Shown: piece by piece, positions 1 through 9,613 of the stretch | How positions within the stretch are numbered: the first letter of the stretch is position 1 | How the letters are laid out: every line of letters begins with the position of its first letter | Assembly: GCA_029259935.1 (NCBI GenBank) | Contig: JAJDEH010000265.1 | Coordinates: 24,472-88,471, forward strand | Length of the DNA: 64,000 nt | Reading direction: 5' to 3' | DNA from: Planctomycetota bacterium | GTDB taxonomy: Bacteria; Planctomycetota; Planctomycetia; Pirellulales; Pirellulaceae | Notes under the pieces: generated by a model | Told to the model about the DNA's origin: nothing | Database searches by the model: none | What the model saw: the letters and a program-made list of their open reading frames with translations, nothing else | Made by a program: the position numbers and the translations under genes

Positions 1-1
1 C

Positions 2-691
2 GTGCTGGCTCATGGAATTTCTCCAAATAGAAAGAAGAGCATACGGCGCAAGGTTCGTAAGTTAGTCAAGATCGGATGTCTCGGTGCCTTGAATGGCCTC
101 AGAATGCGAGATTGGTATGCTGATAATGATACGGACGATATTCATGTACTTTGTAGATCCCTTCATGTTGAGCTAACAGAAACTCCATTCATAAATTGCG
201 AAACAACAAAGAAAGCGTTTCGACAGGCAAATGCGGACTTGGGACTTTCGCTTGGCAATGGCTACATTCCGAAGAGTGTATTTTCGATTCCGAAATTCGG
301 CATGGTAAACTTGCACAATGAAATACTTCCAGACTTTCAAGGGGCCCAGAGCATCATTTGGCCCATTCATGAAGGAAGAAAGGAGACGGGATTCACGATC
401 CATCAAGTTAGCAACCAAATTGACAAAGGAGACATTCTCTTTCAGAGAAGATATCCAATACAGTTCTGTGCAACTTTGCGAGAAACCGTGGAGACGAATC
501 TCAAGACAGCGAGGAGTAAAATACCCGAGGCATTCTCTTATGTTTGTGAAAACTATACATCTCTCACAACAGAAGCAATATCGCAGGATGATCGCGGATC
601 TTACACAACTCCGTCTATTTGGCAATTTGTTCGAATGGTAAGAAACCATCGTAAGATGTACAAGGAAAGCCTGCCGGGAGGCTCCGCCTGA
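2..691 (+). CDS. Formyltransferase-family protein, 5' end probably outside the window
   Basis: A formyl-transfer enzyme of the Fmt/PurN fold, which moves a formyl group from formyl-tetrahydrofolate to an amine. The stretch VNLHNEILP followed by a GFTIHQV...DKGDIL segment matches the family's Asn-x-His...LLP and DxGDI active-site blocks, supplying the Asn, His and Asp. The reading frame is open to the left edge, so the GTG at base 2 is probably not the true start. The DNA is visibly AT-rich (some 60-base lines are below 40% GC) against GC-rich neighbours, suggesting transfer. Formyltransferases of this shape often modify amino-sugars in surface polysaccharide clusters, but that role is inference. 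The last residues (LPGGSA) are encoded by a small palindrome. Confidence 0.7.
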   Translation: MLAHGISPNRKKSIRRKVRKLVKIGCLGALNGLRMRDWYADNDTDDIHVLCRSLHVELTETPFINCETTKKAFRQANADLGLSLGNGYIPKSVFSIPKFGMVNLHNEILPDFQGAQSIIWPIHEGRKETGFTIHQVSNQIDKGDILFQRRYPIQFCATLRETVETNLKTARSKIPEAFSYVCENYTSLTTEAISQDDRGSYTTPSIWQFVRMVRNHRKMYKESLPGGSA

Positions 692-699
692 CGGCCTCC
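677..699. repeat. Small REP-like hairpin over a stop codon
   Basis: GGAGGC and GCCTCC form an inverted repeat around the formyltransferase stop codon, in GC-rich sequence that contrasts with the AT-rich gene before it. It may be a short palindromic repeat that has replaced the original end of the gene. Confidence 0.4.
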
Positions 700-733
700 G
701 AACGGTTCGTAAGTAGTGGCTCAAGGACTTCAC

Positions 734-2047
734 ATGCAAATTCCGCGCACGACGGTGCTCCGCAAATATGTCGCCTGGGGAATGGTTGCCATTTTGATCG
801 CCTCGCTGGCGATGTGGTATTTTTCCAGGGATCGGCTGCCGACTACTCTGCGGATCGCGACCGCCGAATCGGATGGCCAGTACTACCGGTTTGGAAAAGA
901 ACTCCAGACAGCGCTAGCGGCGCGTACCACCAGCAAGGTCGTGGTGCTTTCCACCGATGGCTCGATCGACAACCATGCGCGGCTGCGGTCGGGAAAGACA
1001 GAGCTGGCAATCGTGCAGTCGGGAGCCGTTTCGCTGCGCGGGTTGGCGGTGGTCGCTCCGCTGTACCGCGATGTCGTGCATGTGATCGTGCGCAAGGACC
1101 GTGATATCCACACGATTCACGATCTGAAGGAAAGAAACGTGGCCGTGGGGCCGGTTGGGTCGGGATATCGGGAGAGCGCTCGGAATGTGCTGGAGAATTA
1201 CGGGCTGTCACTGGATGACTTGAAGGAAAACACGAGGTATGTGCGGCAGTTGCTCGAAGATCCGGCACTCGACGCGGCCATCGTGACCACGGGAATGAAG
1301 AACCCCAGCGTGCACCGGGTGCTGGCCAGCGGCGACTTCGACCTGCTTCCCTTGCATGCCAAGGCGATGGCGGCTGAATATGCCCATTTTGAACACGTCA
1401 CCATCCCGACCGGCTATTATTCAGCCGACCCCGCCGTGCCCGCCACCGACATCCCAACCGTGGCGGCCACCGCGCTGCTGGTCGCTCGTGAAGACGCTCC
1501 GTCGATCATTGTCAGCGAGACCATGGACGCACTCTACGAACAGGATCTGGGAGTCACTTTTCCGAACTTGATTTCTCCCGACGATGCGGTCGACATGGTT
1601 CCACGTCGTTTGCATCCCGCCGCGCGCCGCTACTTCGATCCGTTCGACCACGTCGGCTGGCTGGCGACGGTGATCGAAGGCTTGGCCGGAGCCCGGGAGT
1701 TACTGTTCGCCTTGGTGGCGGGCCTCTACCTTGTGTGGGATCGTTGGCGGCGGCTGAAGGAAGACGAACGCCAGACGCGCATGCAAGCCGAAAAGGATCG
1801 CCTGGATCTGTTCCTGGCCGAGACACTGAAAGTAGAACGCGCCCTGCTCCGAGCAACCGACGCCGGGCAACTCAACCGATACTTGGACGAAGTCACCGAC
1901 ATCAAGCTCCGCGCGCTAGAGGAACTGACTCACGAAGATCTGCGGGGCGACCGTGCGTTCTCGATCTTCCTAGCCCAATGCGCCAACCTCATCAGCAAGA
2001 TCCAGCACAAAATCACGATGCAGTCGCCACGCGCGAGCGATGATTGA
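734..2047 (+). CDS. TAXI-family TRAP transporter solute receptor, membrane-anchored
   Basis: A substrate-binding protein of the TAXI family (437 aa), usually the periplasmic receptor of TRAP transporters. An N-terminal membrane segment lies at about residues 11-29. The binding fold starts at TLRIATAESDGQYYRFGKEL and continues with DLKERNVAVGPVGSGYRESA, typical of the family, up to about residue 300. A second hydrophobic segment (about 322-337) and a charged helical tail follow, so this receptor is tethered at both ends, unlike a free periplasmic receptor. No TRAP permease gene is nearby. The start at 734 has AAGGA at 723-727; a GTG at 716 is a weaker alternative. Confidence 0.8.
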   Translation: MQIPRTTVLRKYVAWGMVAILIASLAMWYFSRDRLPTTLRIATAESDGQYYRFGKELQTALAARTTSKVVVLSTDGSIDNHARLRSGKTELAIVQSGAVSLRGLAVVAPLYRDVVHVIVRKDRDIHTIHDLKERNVAVGPVGSGYRESARNVLENYGLSLDDLKENTRYVRQLLEDPALDAAIVTTGMKNPSVHRVLASGDFDLLPLHAKAMAAEYAHFEHVTIPTGYYSADPAVPATDIPTVAATALLVAREDAPSIIVSETMDALYEQDLGVTFPNLISPDDAVDMVPRRLHPAARRYFDPFDHVGWLATVIEGLAGARELLFALVAGLYLVWDRWRRLKEDERQTRMQAEKDRLDLFLAETLKVERALLRATDAGQLNRYLDEVTDIKLRALEELTHEDLRGDRAFSIFLAQCANLISKIQHKITMQSPRASDD

Positions 2048-2137
2048 GGACTGACGCTGAACATAGGACTTGACCTTCGGGTGGATACTCCCGATGTCTA
2101 TCCTCGCTCATTCGTCACTTCGGATTGCCGCCCGAGA

Positions 2138-2686
2138 TCACCCGAACGCCGTTCTGACCATTGCAATCCAAACGGACAGCAGGACGATTTCCCGCGGCAC
2201 ATGTTTTTGAACACGAATCTTGTACGATGATGATGCCAGAGGGGATGCGGCAAATTGCCCAACAATTTCGCCGTTTTCCAAGAGAACGAGTGACGACATC
2301 CACCCAAACTCTTGGCGTAATTGGAAGTCGCGAGACGAGCGAAGCTCATTCATTTCCGCGATCGTCAAAATCAAGAAGCGATCAGTGATACTATAAGACG
2401 CGATTTCCGTCGCGTCGCAGTTGTCCAGCCGGGCTGTCTCTTTAGCTGCCGACGAACCGGCTGGAGGGCCGATGTTTCGCAACTTCATGGAATCTCGGTC
2501 CAGTTCGTAGAAACCAGTTTCCTCCGAGATCGTTCCTCGGACATTCAGCCAACCGCCTGTCATGGTCGCTGAGTAATCGTCGCCCGTGACCTCGATCTTC
2601 TGACGCATAAAGTCGACGTAGCGTCGCCGTGCTTCAAAACACTTGATGTCAGAGTTGAGAAGATGTTTGGACCAAAAGATCGGCAT
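2138..2686 (-). CDS. Hypothetical protein, 182 aa
   Basis: I do not recognise this protein. It is a mixed-composition soluble sequence with no signal peptide or membrane segment, and with regular alternation of hydrophobic residues in blocks such as FLILTIAEMNEL and MSSLVLLENGEIVGQF. The composition and lack of low-complexity runs argue for a real gene. It converges on the TAXI receptor gene. Immediately upstream lies a repeat shared with the region upstream of the LRR lipoprotein at 4976-5500. Confidence 0.55.
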   Translation of the reverse strand: MPIFWSKHLLNSDIKCFEARRRYVDFMRQKIEVTGDDYSATMTGGWLNVRGTISEETGFYELDRDSMKLRNIGPPAGSSAAKETARLDNCDATEIASYSITDRFLILTIAEMNELRSSRDFQLRQEFGWMSSLVLLENGEIVGQFAASPLASSSYKIRVQKHVPREIVLLSVWIAMVRTAFG

Positions 2687-2699
2687 GGTCTTGCAGACG

Positions 2700-2861
2700 A
2701 ACGAATTGCGATAACGAAACGCGATCTATCCGGCTGCTTTTAAACGGTTAGATCGTGCGTTGAAATTTGCCGCTTCGTGACAAGCCGCTATGGGGATACC
2801 GTCACGCCAGGAAACGCGACTCTGCGCTCATGTTAACGCATGGTGAAGGTGCTTCGCAAAC
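2700..2861. repeat. Intergenic repeat copy 1 with conserved hairpin
   Basis: This stretch aligns with 5517-5662: both begin AACGAATTGCGAT, share CTATCCGGCTGC and TTTGCCGC..CGTGAC blocks, and end TGCTTCGCAAAC. A 11-bp arm CGATCTATCCG (2722-2732) pairs with CGGTTAGATCG (2745-2755) with one internal mismatch. Copy 1 carries an extra ~14-base segment near its start. Both copies lie directly upstream of a minus-strand gene. Confidence 0.7.
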
Positions 2862-3551
2862 AGATCCGCAGCGAGTATGCGGCAATTTTTTTCAGGCGGG
2901 CTCGTGGTGGACATCCGCAACGTGAGGAAAAGCCGCGAGAGCGGCGACCGCACAAAGAACGGAGCAACAAGTCTGGAACTGCTGTCGCCGCTTTCGCGGC
3001 TAGACGTGGGGCTTTCCTTGATCCATGGGCTGACGCCCATGGCTACATGCTGCCGCCGTTTTCACGGCTTTCAAAACGGCGGACCGATAGTTGCGGTTAG
3101 GTCGCGACATAAGTCTTCATTAGGGCAGTTGTTATTCTCGCCATTAATTTTTGCCGCACACCGCAGCGAAATAGAAATAACTGGTCCGCACCAGAATTAG
3201 CAACGACCCTTCGCGAATCAGAACAGTAGGGCCTTCCATGAACCATCGACCAGGTAAACCAATCCGTCGCTCTCAATCGTTCGCGGACGATCAAGCCTCT
3301 AGCGATGCGAGTGCCAGCATACCATTCTTGCCAGTACAATCTCTCGCGTCGTATCCAACCTGCTGGCCTCGCCGCATAAACGTAACCGAGGCCGCAAACT
3401 CAAAAAACAAAAATGAAACAACCAGACACACAAAAACAAACAAAAATGTGGCGCAATCTAAGGGCTAGCGCCTTGCCGCTCACAATTGCAATCACCACAA
3501 TTGCAATCACACAGTGAACGCGAAGTTTGGCACCAGCGTGGCGCTGTCCAA
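2862..3551. other. Intergenic region without a supported gene
   Basis: No convincing coding region. It contains a perfect palindrome CCATGGGC-TGAC-GCCCATGG at 3023-3042, resembling the small hairpin repeats at 17174 and 17242, and an imperfect direct repeat of CACAATTGCAATCA at about 3480-3512 just after the DUF1501 stop codon. The rest shows nothing I can name. Confidence 0.6.
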
Positions 3552-4832
3552 CTAGGCAAGTTCCTGAATCGGCGTGCGATGCTCCAGCAAGTATTGCGGC
3601 CTTCCGGCGGGGTCGAACACTTTGACGTTTTCGGCGTCAATTCCCATATTCTTATACAGCGTCGCCATCACCTCTTGGAAGTGAACCGGCCGATCCAGCG
3701 CGGCTTCGGCGTTGCGCGTGCTGCTGCCTAGCACTTGGCCCGTTCGCATTCCGCCGCCAGCCAGAAATCCCATCGACAGTTTGGGCCAATGATCTCGGCC
3801 GGCCGTGGCGTTGATACGCGGCGTGCGGCCGAATTCGCCCCACATGACGATCGAAACATCTTGGCCCATCCCGCGCGCGTGCAGATCTTCGATCAGAGCA
3901 CTCATGGCGGTGTCCAGTTTTGGCAACTGGCGTTTGAGCGTGACAAAATTCTGCCGGTGCGTGTCCCAGCCGCCCCAGTTGAAGGAAACGACTCGCACGC
4001 CGGCTTCGATGAGCCGCCGGGCCAATAGGAAGTTGGCACCGTCGCGGTCGCCGTAGCGCTCTTTGACTTTAGCATCTTCCTTGCTTACATCCAACGCGTC
4101 GGCCAGCGTGCCGGTGGTCACCACTTCGACCGCCTTGCGCGTGAAGACGTCCATCGCGTTCATTTCCCCCGAGGTATCCGCGTCGCGTTGGATCCGATCC
4201 AACGACGCCAATAGATTCGTCCGGTTGCCCAACCGTTCGGCGGACAGCCCCGATTGCAGTCGCAAGTTATTGCGGCCCGCGCCGTCCGGTTTGTACGGCT
4301 TGTAGGTGGGTCCGACGAATCCCGAATTCCCGCCGTTGCTGGAAACGAAGGGCGGAGCGCCGCTGTCGGTGGCGCCTTGCAGCTTTGAAACCACGCTGCC
4401 GAGGGCCGGGCGGCCCCCGACAATCTGCAAATCGCGCTCCCCAAAGCCCGAGTGTGTTTGATAGTTGGAATGCGCGCCAACCGAACCGAAGAGCGAACGC
4501 AGGATGACGTATTTGTCCGCCATTTGCGCCAGCCGCGGCATGTGTTCGCAGATGTCGATGCCCGGCACGTTCGTCTGGATGGGATTGAATTCGCCCCGGT
4601 ATTCCGCCGGCGCGTCGGCCTTCAAGTCAAACATGTCCTGATGCGACGGCCCGCCGCTCAGATGAATGTTAATGACCGCTTTGTGCGACGAGCCAATTCC
4701 GGCGGCATCCTCGGCTCGCAACAAATTCGGCAGAGTAAAACCGCCCAAGCCAAGGGCGCCAATCGTCAAAAAGCTTCGACGTGAAACACCATCGCAGTAC
4801 ATGTGCCGGTTGCCGGAATGCAGAGTCAGCAT
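3552..4832 (-). CDS. DUF1501 domain-containing protein with Tat-type leader
   Basis: A DUF1501 protein (426 aa), a secreted sulfatase/phosphatase-like fold hugely expanded in planctomycetes and of unknown reaction. The N-terminus has a twin-arginine motif, SRRSFLTIGALGLGG, consistent with Tat export. Family blocks are present: SGGPSHQDMFDLK, the PAEYRGEF segment, WGEFGRTPRI and GRDHWPK. The start at 4832 was chosen because GGAG lies 9 bases upstream and the leader then has normal length; a longer frame reaches 4895. It is a close relative of the protein at 51881-53221. The gene runs in the same direction as the LRR lipoprotein to its right, 143 bases away. Confidence 0.85.
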   Translation of the reverse strand: MLTLHSGNRHMYCDGVSRRSFLTIGALGLGGFTLPNLLRAEDAAGIGSSHKAVINIHLSGGPSHQDMFDLKADAPAEYRGEFNPIQTNVPGIDICEHMPRLAQMADKYVILRSLFGSVGAHSNYQTHSGFGERDLQIVGGRPALGSVVSKLQGATDSGAPPFVSSNGGNSGFVGPTYKPYKPDGAGRNNLRLQSGLSAERLGNRTNLLASLDRIQRDADTSGEMNAMDVFTRKAVEVVTTGTLADALDVSKEDAKVKERYGDRDGANFLLARRLIEAGVRVVSFNWGGWDTHRQNFVTLKRQLPKLDTAMSALIEDLHARGMGQDVSIVMWGEFGRTPRINATAGRDHWPKLSMGFLAGGGMRTGQVLGSSTRNAEAALDRPVHFQEVMATLYKNMGIDAENVKVFDPAGRPQYLLEHRTPIQELA

Positions 4833-4975
4833 GGTCGGATACTCCGTGAAGGCGGGAGGGCTCAAAGTAGCATGCGCACCTGAAGTGGCCACCACTTTGA
4901 AGGTGGGCTATCCACTTTCCTACCATAACTGGACAAAAAGGTCAATAACTAAACAAATTGGGAAGTGGGCGAAAT

Positions 4976-5500
4976 CTACGGTAACTCAATCTCCAAATCC
5001 GATCTTGTCCGCCTGAGGCGTTCCAGAGCGTCGTCTGAAATCTTAGAAACCGAAAACATCCTCAGCTTTCTCAAGACCGGCATGGTTTCGAGATGCCGCA
5101 ATCCTTCGTCAGTAATTGCATGCCCATCAAACGCCAATGATTCGACTTTTCTCAGACCGGAAATCACTTTGAGTTCTTCGTCGCTCACTTCGTAGCAAGG
5201 GTGAACATTTACGGCCACGCAGTTTTCTTCATGATCCAGGTTCACACCGCAAAAGGGAGCATATTTCGCGTGCGCCCAAATGAGAAACTCCCGCGTTTGC
5301 GGATTGTTTGGAAGTCGCAAATAGCCAACTCCGTCTGACGAAAACACGGAATACCTTCTCGGTTTCTTATCCGTGCCGGCAACGGCCGGGTCAGCGGTCC
5401 GCGGTCGCGTCGCGAGTGCTGGATCTGGACCGGACTGGTCGGCACACCCGACCATGGCGATCGCCGACAAGATCAACAGAAAGTGGCGACTACGAACCAT
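4976..5500 (-). CDS. Leucine-rich-repeat lipoprotein
   Basis: A short secreted protein (174 aa). The N-terminus is a lipoprotein signal peptide, MVRSRHFLLILSAIAMVGC, with the lipidation Cys at residue 19. The C-terminal third has LRR-like units (SDEELKVISGLRKVESLAFDG, then ITDEGLRHLETMPVLRKLRM and ISDDALERLR) of the type common in planctomycete surface proteins, likely a binding scaffold. The ATG at 5500 places the signal peptide at the very start. The region upstream carries the second copy of the repeat found at 2700-2861. Confidence 0.65.
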   Translation of the reverse strand: MVRSRHFLLILSAIAMVGCADQSGPDPALATRPRTADPAVAGTDKKPRRYSVFSSDGVGYLRLPNNPQTREFLIWAHAKYAPFCGVNLDHEENCVAVNVHPCYEVSDEELKVISGLRKVESLAFDGHAITDEGLRHLETMPVLRKLRMFSVSKISDDALERLRRTRSDLEIELP

Positions 5501-5516
5501 GTGACAGTTAGGACCT

Positions 5517-5662
5517 AACGAATTGCGATCTATCCGGCTGCGTTGAGACGGTTGGATCGTGCGATGTAGTTTGCCGCACCGTGACGAGCCGCCATGCGGA
5601 TGCAGACACGTCAAGCAGTGTTCACTGGTCATCTTAACTAAAGGGGAACGTGCTTCGCAAAC
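5517..5662. repeat. Intergenic repeat copy 2 with conserved hairpin
   Basis: Second copy of the element at 2700-2861. The hairpin arms here are CGATCTATCCG (5526-5536) and CGGTTGGATCG (5549-5559). One base differs from copy 1 in a way that keeps a G-U pair, suggesting selection on the fold. A near-palindrome GTTAGGACCTAAC sits just before it at 5507-5519. Confidence 0.7.
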
Positions 5663-6382
5663 GCATGGAGCGGGAAGTATCTCACACAGAGAAACGTGCG
5701 TGCGCGCCGGATCGGGTAGATCGCTGGGATCGCCAGGCAAGAACTTGTGGTGCGGCCGGTCCGGCTGCGGCAGGCGGGACGCCGGTGACAGTTGCCGCGA
5801 GCCTTGGGCCGTGGTGGGCGAGGTCGAACTTGAAATGGAATCACGAAGACTTACGCGGAGCAGTTCATTACGCACGTAAAGCAGGCCCCTGTGCAATGCG
5901 GGAGCCGAATGAACCGTCCGTGGGCGGCGATTGCTGATCCAGTTTCGCTGTACGTGGAACGTTTGGCCGGAATTGCGTAGAATGGAAGGTAGATGGGGCT
6001 GGGGAGGCAAGCACTCCTAGACGAATCCGTCATTGGCATCCAAGGTTATTGCCTGGACGGAGCCCAGTGAAGGAAGCCGCGATTCGAATTACGAAGCGTC
6101 GGCGCGTCGCATATTTCTTGAAATCTCGGCGACTCAATTTTCTTTGCAACTATTTTTGAAATCGATTTGTCAAGAAACTGCTGGAAACCAAGGAAAAGAG
6201 ATGGCGTCCATATGTTACAAACGCGCAAGTGCCCCGCTTCCAACGAAACGGGGCCTCGGGCCCAGAAGCGTCGTTTGAAACACCGCACCAGGTCAAGAGA
6301 TAATGATACTCGTGACTAACGACTTGAATCTGACACCGCCGAATTAAGTTCCATACTCGAAATTCCCGAAAGGTGATGACGT
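5663..6382. other. Intergenic region without a supported gene
   Basis: No coding region with protein-like composition in either strand. The stretch ~6130-6190 is AT-rich and could hold the promoter of the PQQ gene starting at 6383. Nothing else can be named. Confidence 0.5.
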
Positions 6383-9300
6383 ATGCTCCGTTTACGACTG
6401 CTTGGCTTGCTGTTGGCGATCGTCGCGATCCTTCCGAGTGGGAATGGGTACTGCGCCGACTGGCCGATGTGGCGTGGTGACCCGCTTCGCACGGGTGCGT
6501 CGTCCGCGGAATTGCCGCCCGAATTGCATTTACAGTGGAGTCGGCAGTTTGGCGCTCCGCTGCCTGCCTGGCCGAACGAAGCGCGTTTGCATTTCGATGC
6601 GTCGTACGAACCGGTGGTGCTCGGTTCAAGAATGTTCGTGGGCTCGATGGTCGACGGAAGCCTGACCGCGATCGACTGCGCAAGCGGTGACGAACTCTGG
6701 CGCTACTACACCGACGGACCGGTCCGATTGGCACCGGTCGCCTTTGACGGACGCGTCTGTTTCGGATCGGACGACGGTTGGCTGTACTGCGTGGATGCGG
6801 CCAGTGGCGAGTTAGCGTGGAAAGTGTCGGGAGCGCCGGAAGATCGTGAGCGGTATCGGCATCTTGGCAACGCGCGGCTGGTGTCGTTCTGGCCCGTGCG
6901 AGGCGGGCCGGTGGTTGCCGATGGCGTGGTTTATTTTGGAGCTGGAATCTGGCCGACGATGGGTGTGTTTGTTCGCGCCGTCGATGCCCGGTCGGGACGC
7001 GTCATTTGGACGAACGACAATAGCCATGCGATCGAAAACGTCCGCGTCGATCACAACTATGAACAGGAATCCGGCATCTCGCCGCAAGGACACATGCTAG
7101 TCCGGGGCGACATGTTGATCGTGCCGAACGGACGGTCGATGCCCGCACGGCTCGATCGGAAAACTGGCAAGCTGCATTACTTCGTTCAAGGCTATCGCAA
7201 CGGCGACAGCCGGGTTGTTGTCAGTGGAGACCTCGCGCTGGTGGGCCGGACCGGAGTGGTGAGCTTGAAGGATGGCCGTGAAATTGCCAGTCGCTGGGCG
7301 GCGGCGGGCAAAGATGCGCCCGAAGGCTGGAGCAGTTCGAAGGTCGATCTCTTCGAGGGTCCGCTGTTCCCCTACAAGTTTCTGCCCGGGTGCGATTATC
7401 GTTCGGTTATCGATGGCGGAATCGCGTATGGAATCGACGACGGCGTTGTCTATGCCTACGATCTGAAGAAGGCGGCTACTTCCCTTCAAGACCAGCAGTT
7501 CAACGGCAAGGACATCAAGCCCGCGCGTTGGGACGCGCCCGAATTGTGGAAGCTAAAGACGCCGCTGGCTGGAAAGAAACTTGAGACAAAATGTTTGGTC
7601 AAGGCGGGTAAGCGGCTGTATGGTCACAGCGGACCGAACCTGCTGGCGATTGAACTGGCGGCTGATACGGACAAGCCCGCCGCGGTTGTGTGGTCGAAAC
7701 AATTGCCGGCCGAACCGACAAGTATGTTGGCCGCCAGCGATCGGCTGTTCGTGGTCACGAGCGATGGATCGATTCATTGTTTCGGTGGCGAGGCTGTCGA
7801 TGCGCGACACCACACACTCGCGCGGTCCGAAGATGAAGGGCAAGCCGATGATGGGGCTGAACTGGCGATAGCCGTTCTCGACGCAACCGCCGATGATGAA
7901 GGTTACGCCATCGTCGCCGGGCTGAAGAACGGGCGGCTCGTTGAGGATTTGCTCAGGCAGAGCCGGTTCAACGTGATCGCGGTCGATGGCGATGCGAAGA
8001 TCATCAATCGGCTGCGGCGAATCTTCGGAGCGGATGAGCGATTTCGGACACGCTTTCAAGCGATTGTCGAAGAGCCGACCGAGGCCAGGCTGCCGCCGTA
8101 CCTTGCCAATCTGATCGTCACTGAAGACGCGGAGAAACTGCAGCTCGAAGCGAACTCGCGCCTGCTGACGCTTTACGACAGCTTACGGCCGTATGGCGGC
8201 ACGTTGTGCCTGCCTCTCGATAAGCCACGGGCCGATGTCCTTTTGGAGTCCGTGTCGCCGGATCAATTCGCCGGTGTGAAGAGCCATACAACCGACAAGC
8301 TGTTGGTCCTCAAGCGGACCGGACCGTTGCCCGGCAGTTCCGCGTGGTCTCATGAAACGGGCGACGCGGCCAGGTCGTTTTTCTCGCGCGACGAACTTGT
8401 GCAAGCTCCGCTCGCCGTGCTGTGGTATGGCGATGGTCGAGATCACGGTTTTTACAAACGAAAGGATTACGGCCACGGACTCAAGCCGCAGGTTGCGGGC
8501 GGACGGCTGTTTGCGTTGCAGGTTGCCACCAATACGCTCAAGTCGGTCGATGCTTATACGGGACGGTTGCTGTGGTCGCGCAAGCTGGGCGGTTCGGCCC
8601 GTTACGCGTCGATGCCGGATGCTGTGTACGTCGCCGACGAGCGAAAATGCCTGGTCCTTGATCCGGCCAACGGCGAGCCGCGAGACACGTTTGAGATTGA
8701 CGTCAAACGGCCCGCCGATGTTCCGGTTAGCGCGAGCGACATTCGCGTTGGCGATGAGATCATCCTGATCGCCATCCGCTTCAACAAAGAGAATGCGATC
8801 AGCAAGGGACGTTGGAACAGCGAACTGTTGGTCGCCTTGGACCGGGAATCGGGACGGCAGTTGTGGAGCCGGCCCGCTAAATTGCGATACAACACGGCGG
8901 CGATTGCTTTGTGGGGCGATCGCGTGTTTTGTATTGATTCGCATTCGCCGGAAGAGATTGGCTTGATGAGCCGCCGCGGCGAAGAAGTGAAATCGTTGCC
9001 GTCGACCATTTTGGCTCTCGACGCTCGCACCGGTCGTCAGCTATGGAAAACGGTTCGAGATGATCCGCCGGCAACTTTGACCAGCCTGCACTTCATGGGC
9101 ATGCGAACTCAGGACGACTGGCTGGCGTATTCGATCGAACAGGATTTGCTGCTGGCCGGAAAGGCGAATCAGACGTTCGCCCTGAACGCCAAGTCCGGCG
9201 AGCAAGTCTGGCAAAAGCCGATGCGCGGCCAACAGCCGTTGATCCTCGGACCCGAGACGTTCATCAACCAGACGGGACACACTTACCATGTCGGTACGGG

Positions 9301-9613
9301 AGAACTGGTCAGCGGTTCGGCGCTGTTCCGCCGGGGCGGCTGCAACTACGCGGTGGGTGGAAAGAACTTGTTGTTCTTGAGGTCGAACTGTGCGACCTAC
9401 GTCGACATCGAAAGCGGCAAGGAGTACGCGATTCGCAACCTGCGATCGGGCTGCAGCAACAGCTTGGTAGCGGCCGAGGGATTGCTCAACGCGCCTTGCT
9501 TTTCGGTCGGTTGCGTTTGCAATTATCCGATCCAAACATCCTTCTCGATGTTTCACATGCCGCAGTCGGCCGCATGGCATGGAGACACTCCAATGAAGCA
9601 GAAGGCGAAATAA
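6383..9613 (+). CDS. Large secreted PQQ-like beta-propeller protein with inserted methyltransferase-like fold
   Basis: A 1076-aa exported protein of the PQQ-binding-like (BamB-type) propeller family. Residues 1-25 are a signal peptide ending in YCADW. Blades carry the usual pattern of a YAID/LYCVDAASGELAWK block, for example DWPMWRGDPLRTG at the start, GWLYCVDAASGELAWK, ALDARTGRQLWK and ALNAKSGEQVWQK near the end. Between two propeller halves, about residues 495-650, lies a Rossmann-type segment (GYAIVAGLKNGRLVEDLLRQS then FNVIAVDGDAKIINRLR) that resembles the SAM-binding half of a methyltransferase. AAGGTGA precedes the ATG. The substrate is unknown. Confidence 0.8.
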   Translation: MLRLRLLGLLLAIVAILPSGNGYCADWPMWRGDPLRTGASSAELPPELHLQWSRQFGAPLPAWPNEARLHFDASYEPVVLGSRMFVGSMVDGSLTAIDCASGDELWRYYTDGPVRLAPVAFDGRVCFGSDDGWLYCVDAASGELAWKVSGAPEDRERYRHLGNARLVSFWPVRGGPVVADGVVYFGAGIWPTMGVFVRAVDARSGRVIWTNDNSHAIENVRVDHNYEQESGISPQGHMLVRGDMLIVPNGRSMPARLDRKTGKLHYFVQGYRNGDSRVVVSGDLALVGRTGVVSLKDGREIASRWAAAGKDAPEGWSSSKVDLFEGPLFPYKFLPGCDYRSVIDGGIAYGIDDGVVYAYDLKKAATSLQDQQFNGKDIKPARWDAPELWKLKTPLAGKKLETKCLVKAGKRLYGHSGPNLLAIELAADTDKPAAVVWSKQLPAEPTSMLAASDRLFVVTSDGSIHCFGGEAVDARHHTLARSEDEGQADDGAELAIAVLDATADDEGYAIVAGLKNGRLVEDLLRQSRFNVIAVDGDAKIINRLRRIFGADERFRTRFQAIVEEPTEARLPPYLANLIVTEDAEKLQLEANSRLLTLYDSLRPYGGTLCLPLDKPRADVLLESVSPDQFAGVKSHTTDKLLVLKRTGPLPGSSAWSHETGDAARSFFSRDELVQAPLAVLWYGDGRDHGFYKRKDYGHGLKPQVAGGRLFALQVATNTLKSVDAYTGRLLWSRKLGGSARYASMPDAVYVADERKCLVLDPANGEPRDTFEIDVKRPADVPVSASDIRVGDEIILIAIRFNKENAISKGRWNSELLVALDRESGRQLWSRPAKLRYNTAAIALWGDRVFCIDSHSPEEIGLMSRRGEEVKSLPSTILALDARTGRQLWKTVRDDPPATLTSLHFMGMRTQDDWLAYSIEQDLLLAGKANQTFALNAKSGEQVWQKPMRGQQPLILGPETFINQTGHTYHVGTGELVSGSALFRRGGCNYAVGGKNLLFLRSNCATYVDIESGKEYAIRNLRSGCSNSLVAAEGLLNAPCFSVGCVCNYPIQTSFSMFHMPQSAAWHGDTPMKQKAK

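Noticed and set aside
5507..5560. Integron attC-like site (GTTAGGACCTAAC and GTTGGAT)
   Set aside because: Core-like heptamers are present, but the fold is too short, the partner core has TATCC where AAC is needed, and no integrase gene is in the window.
5870..5935. Group II intron end (GGGAGCCGAATGAACCGTCC)
   Set aside because: It does not fold into the 34-base domain V hairpin, and no reverse transcriptase remnant is near.
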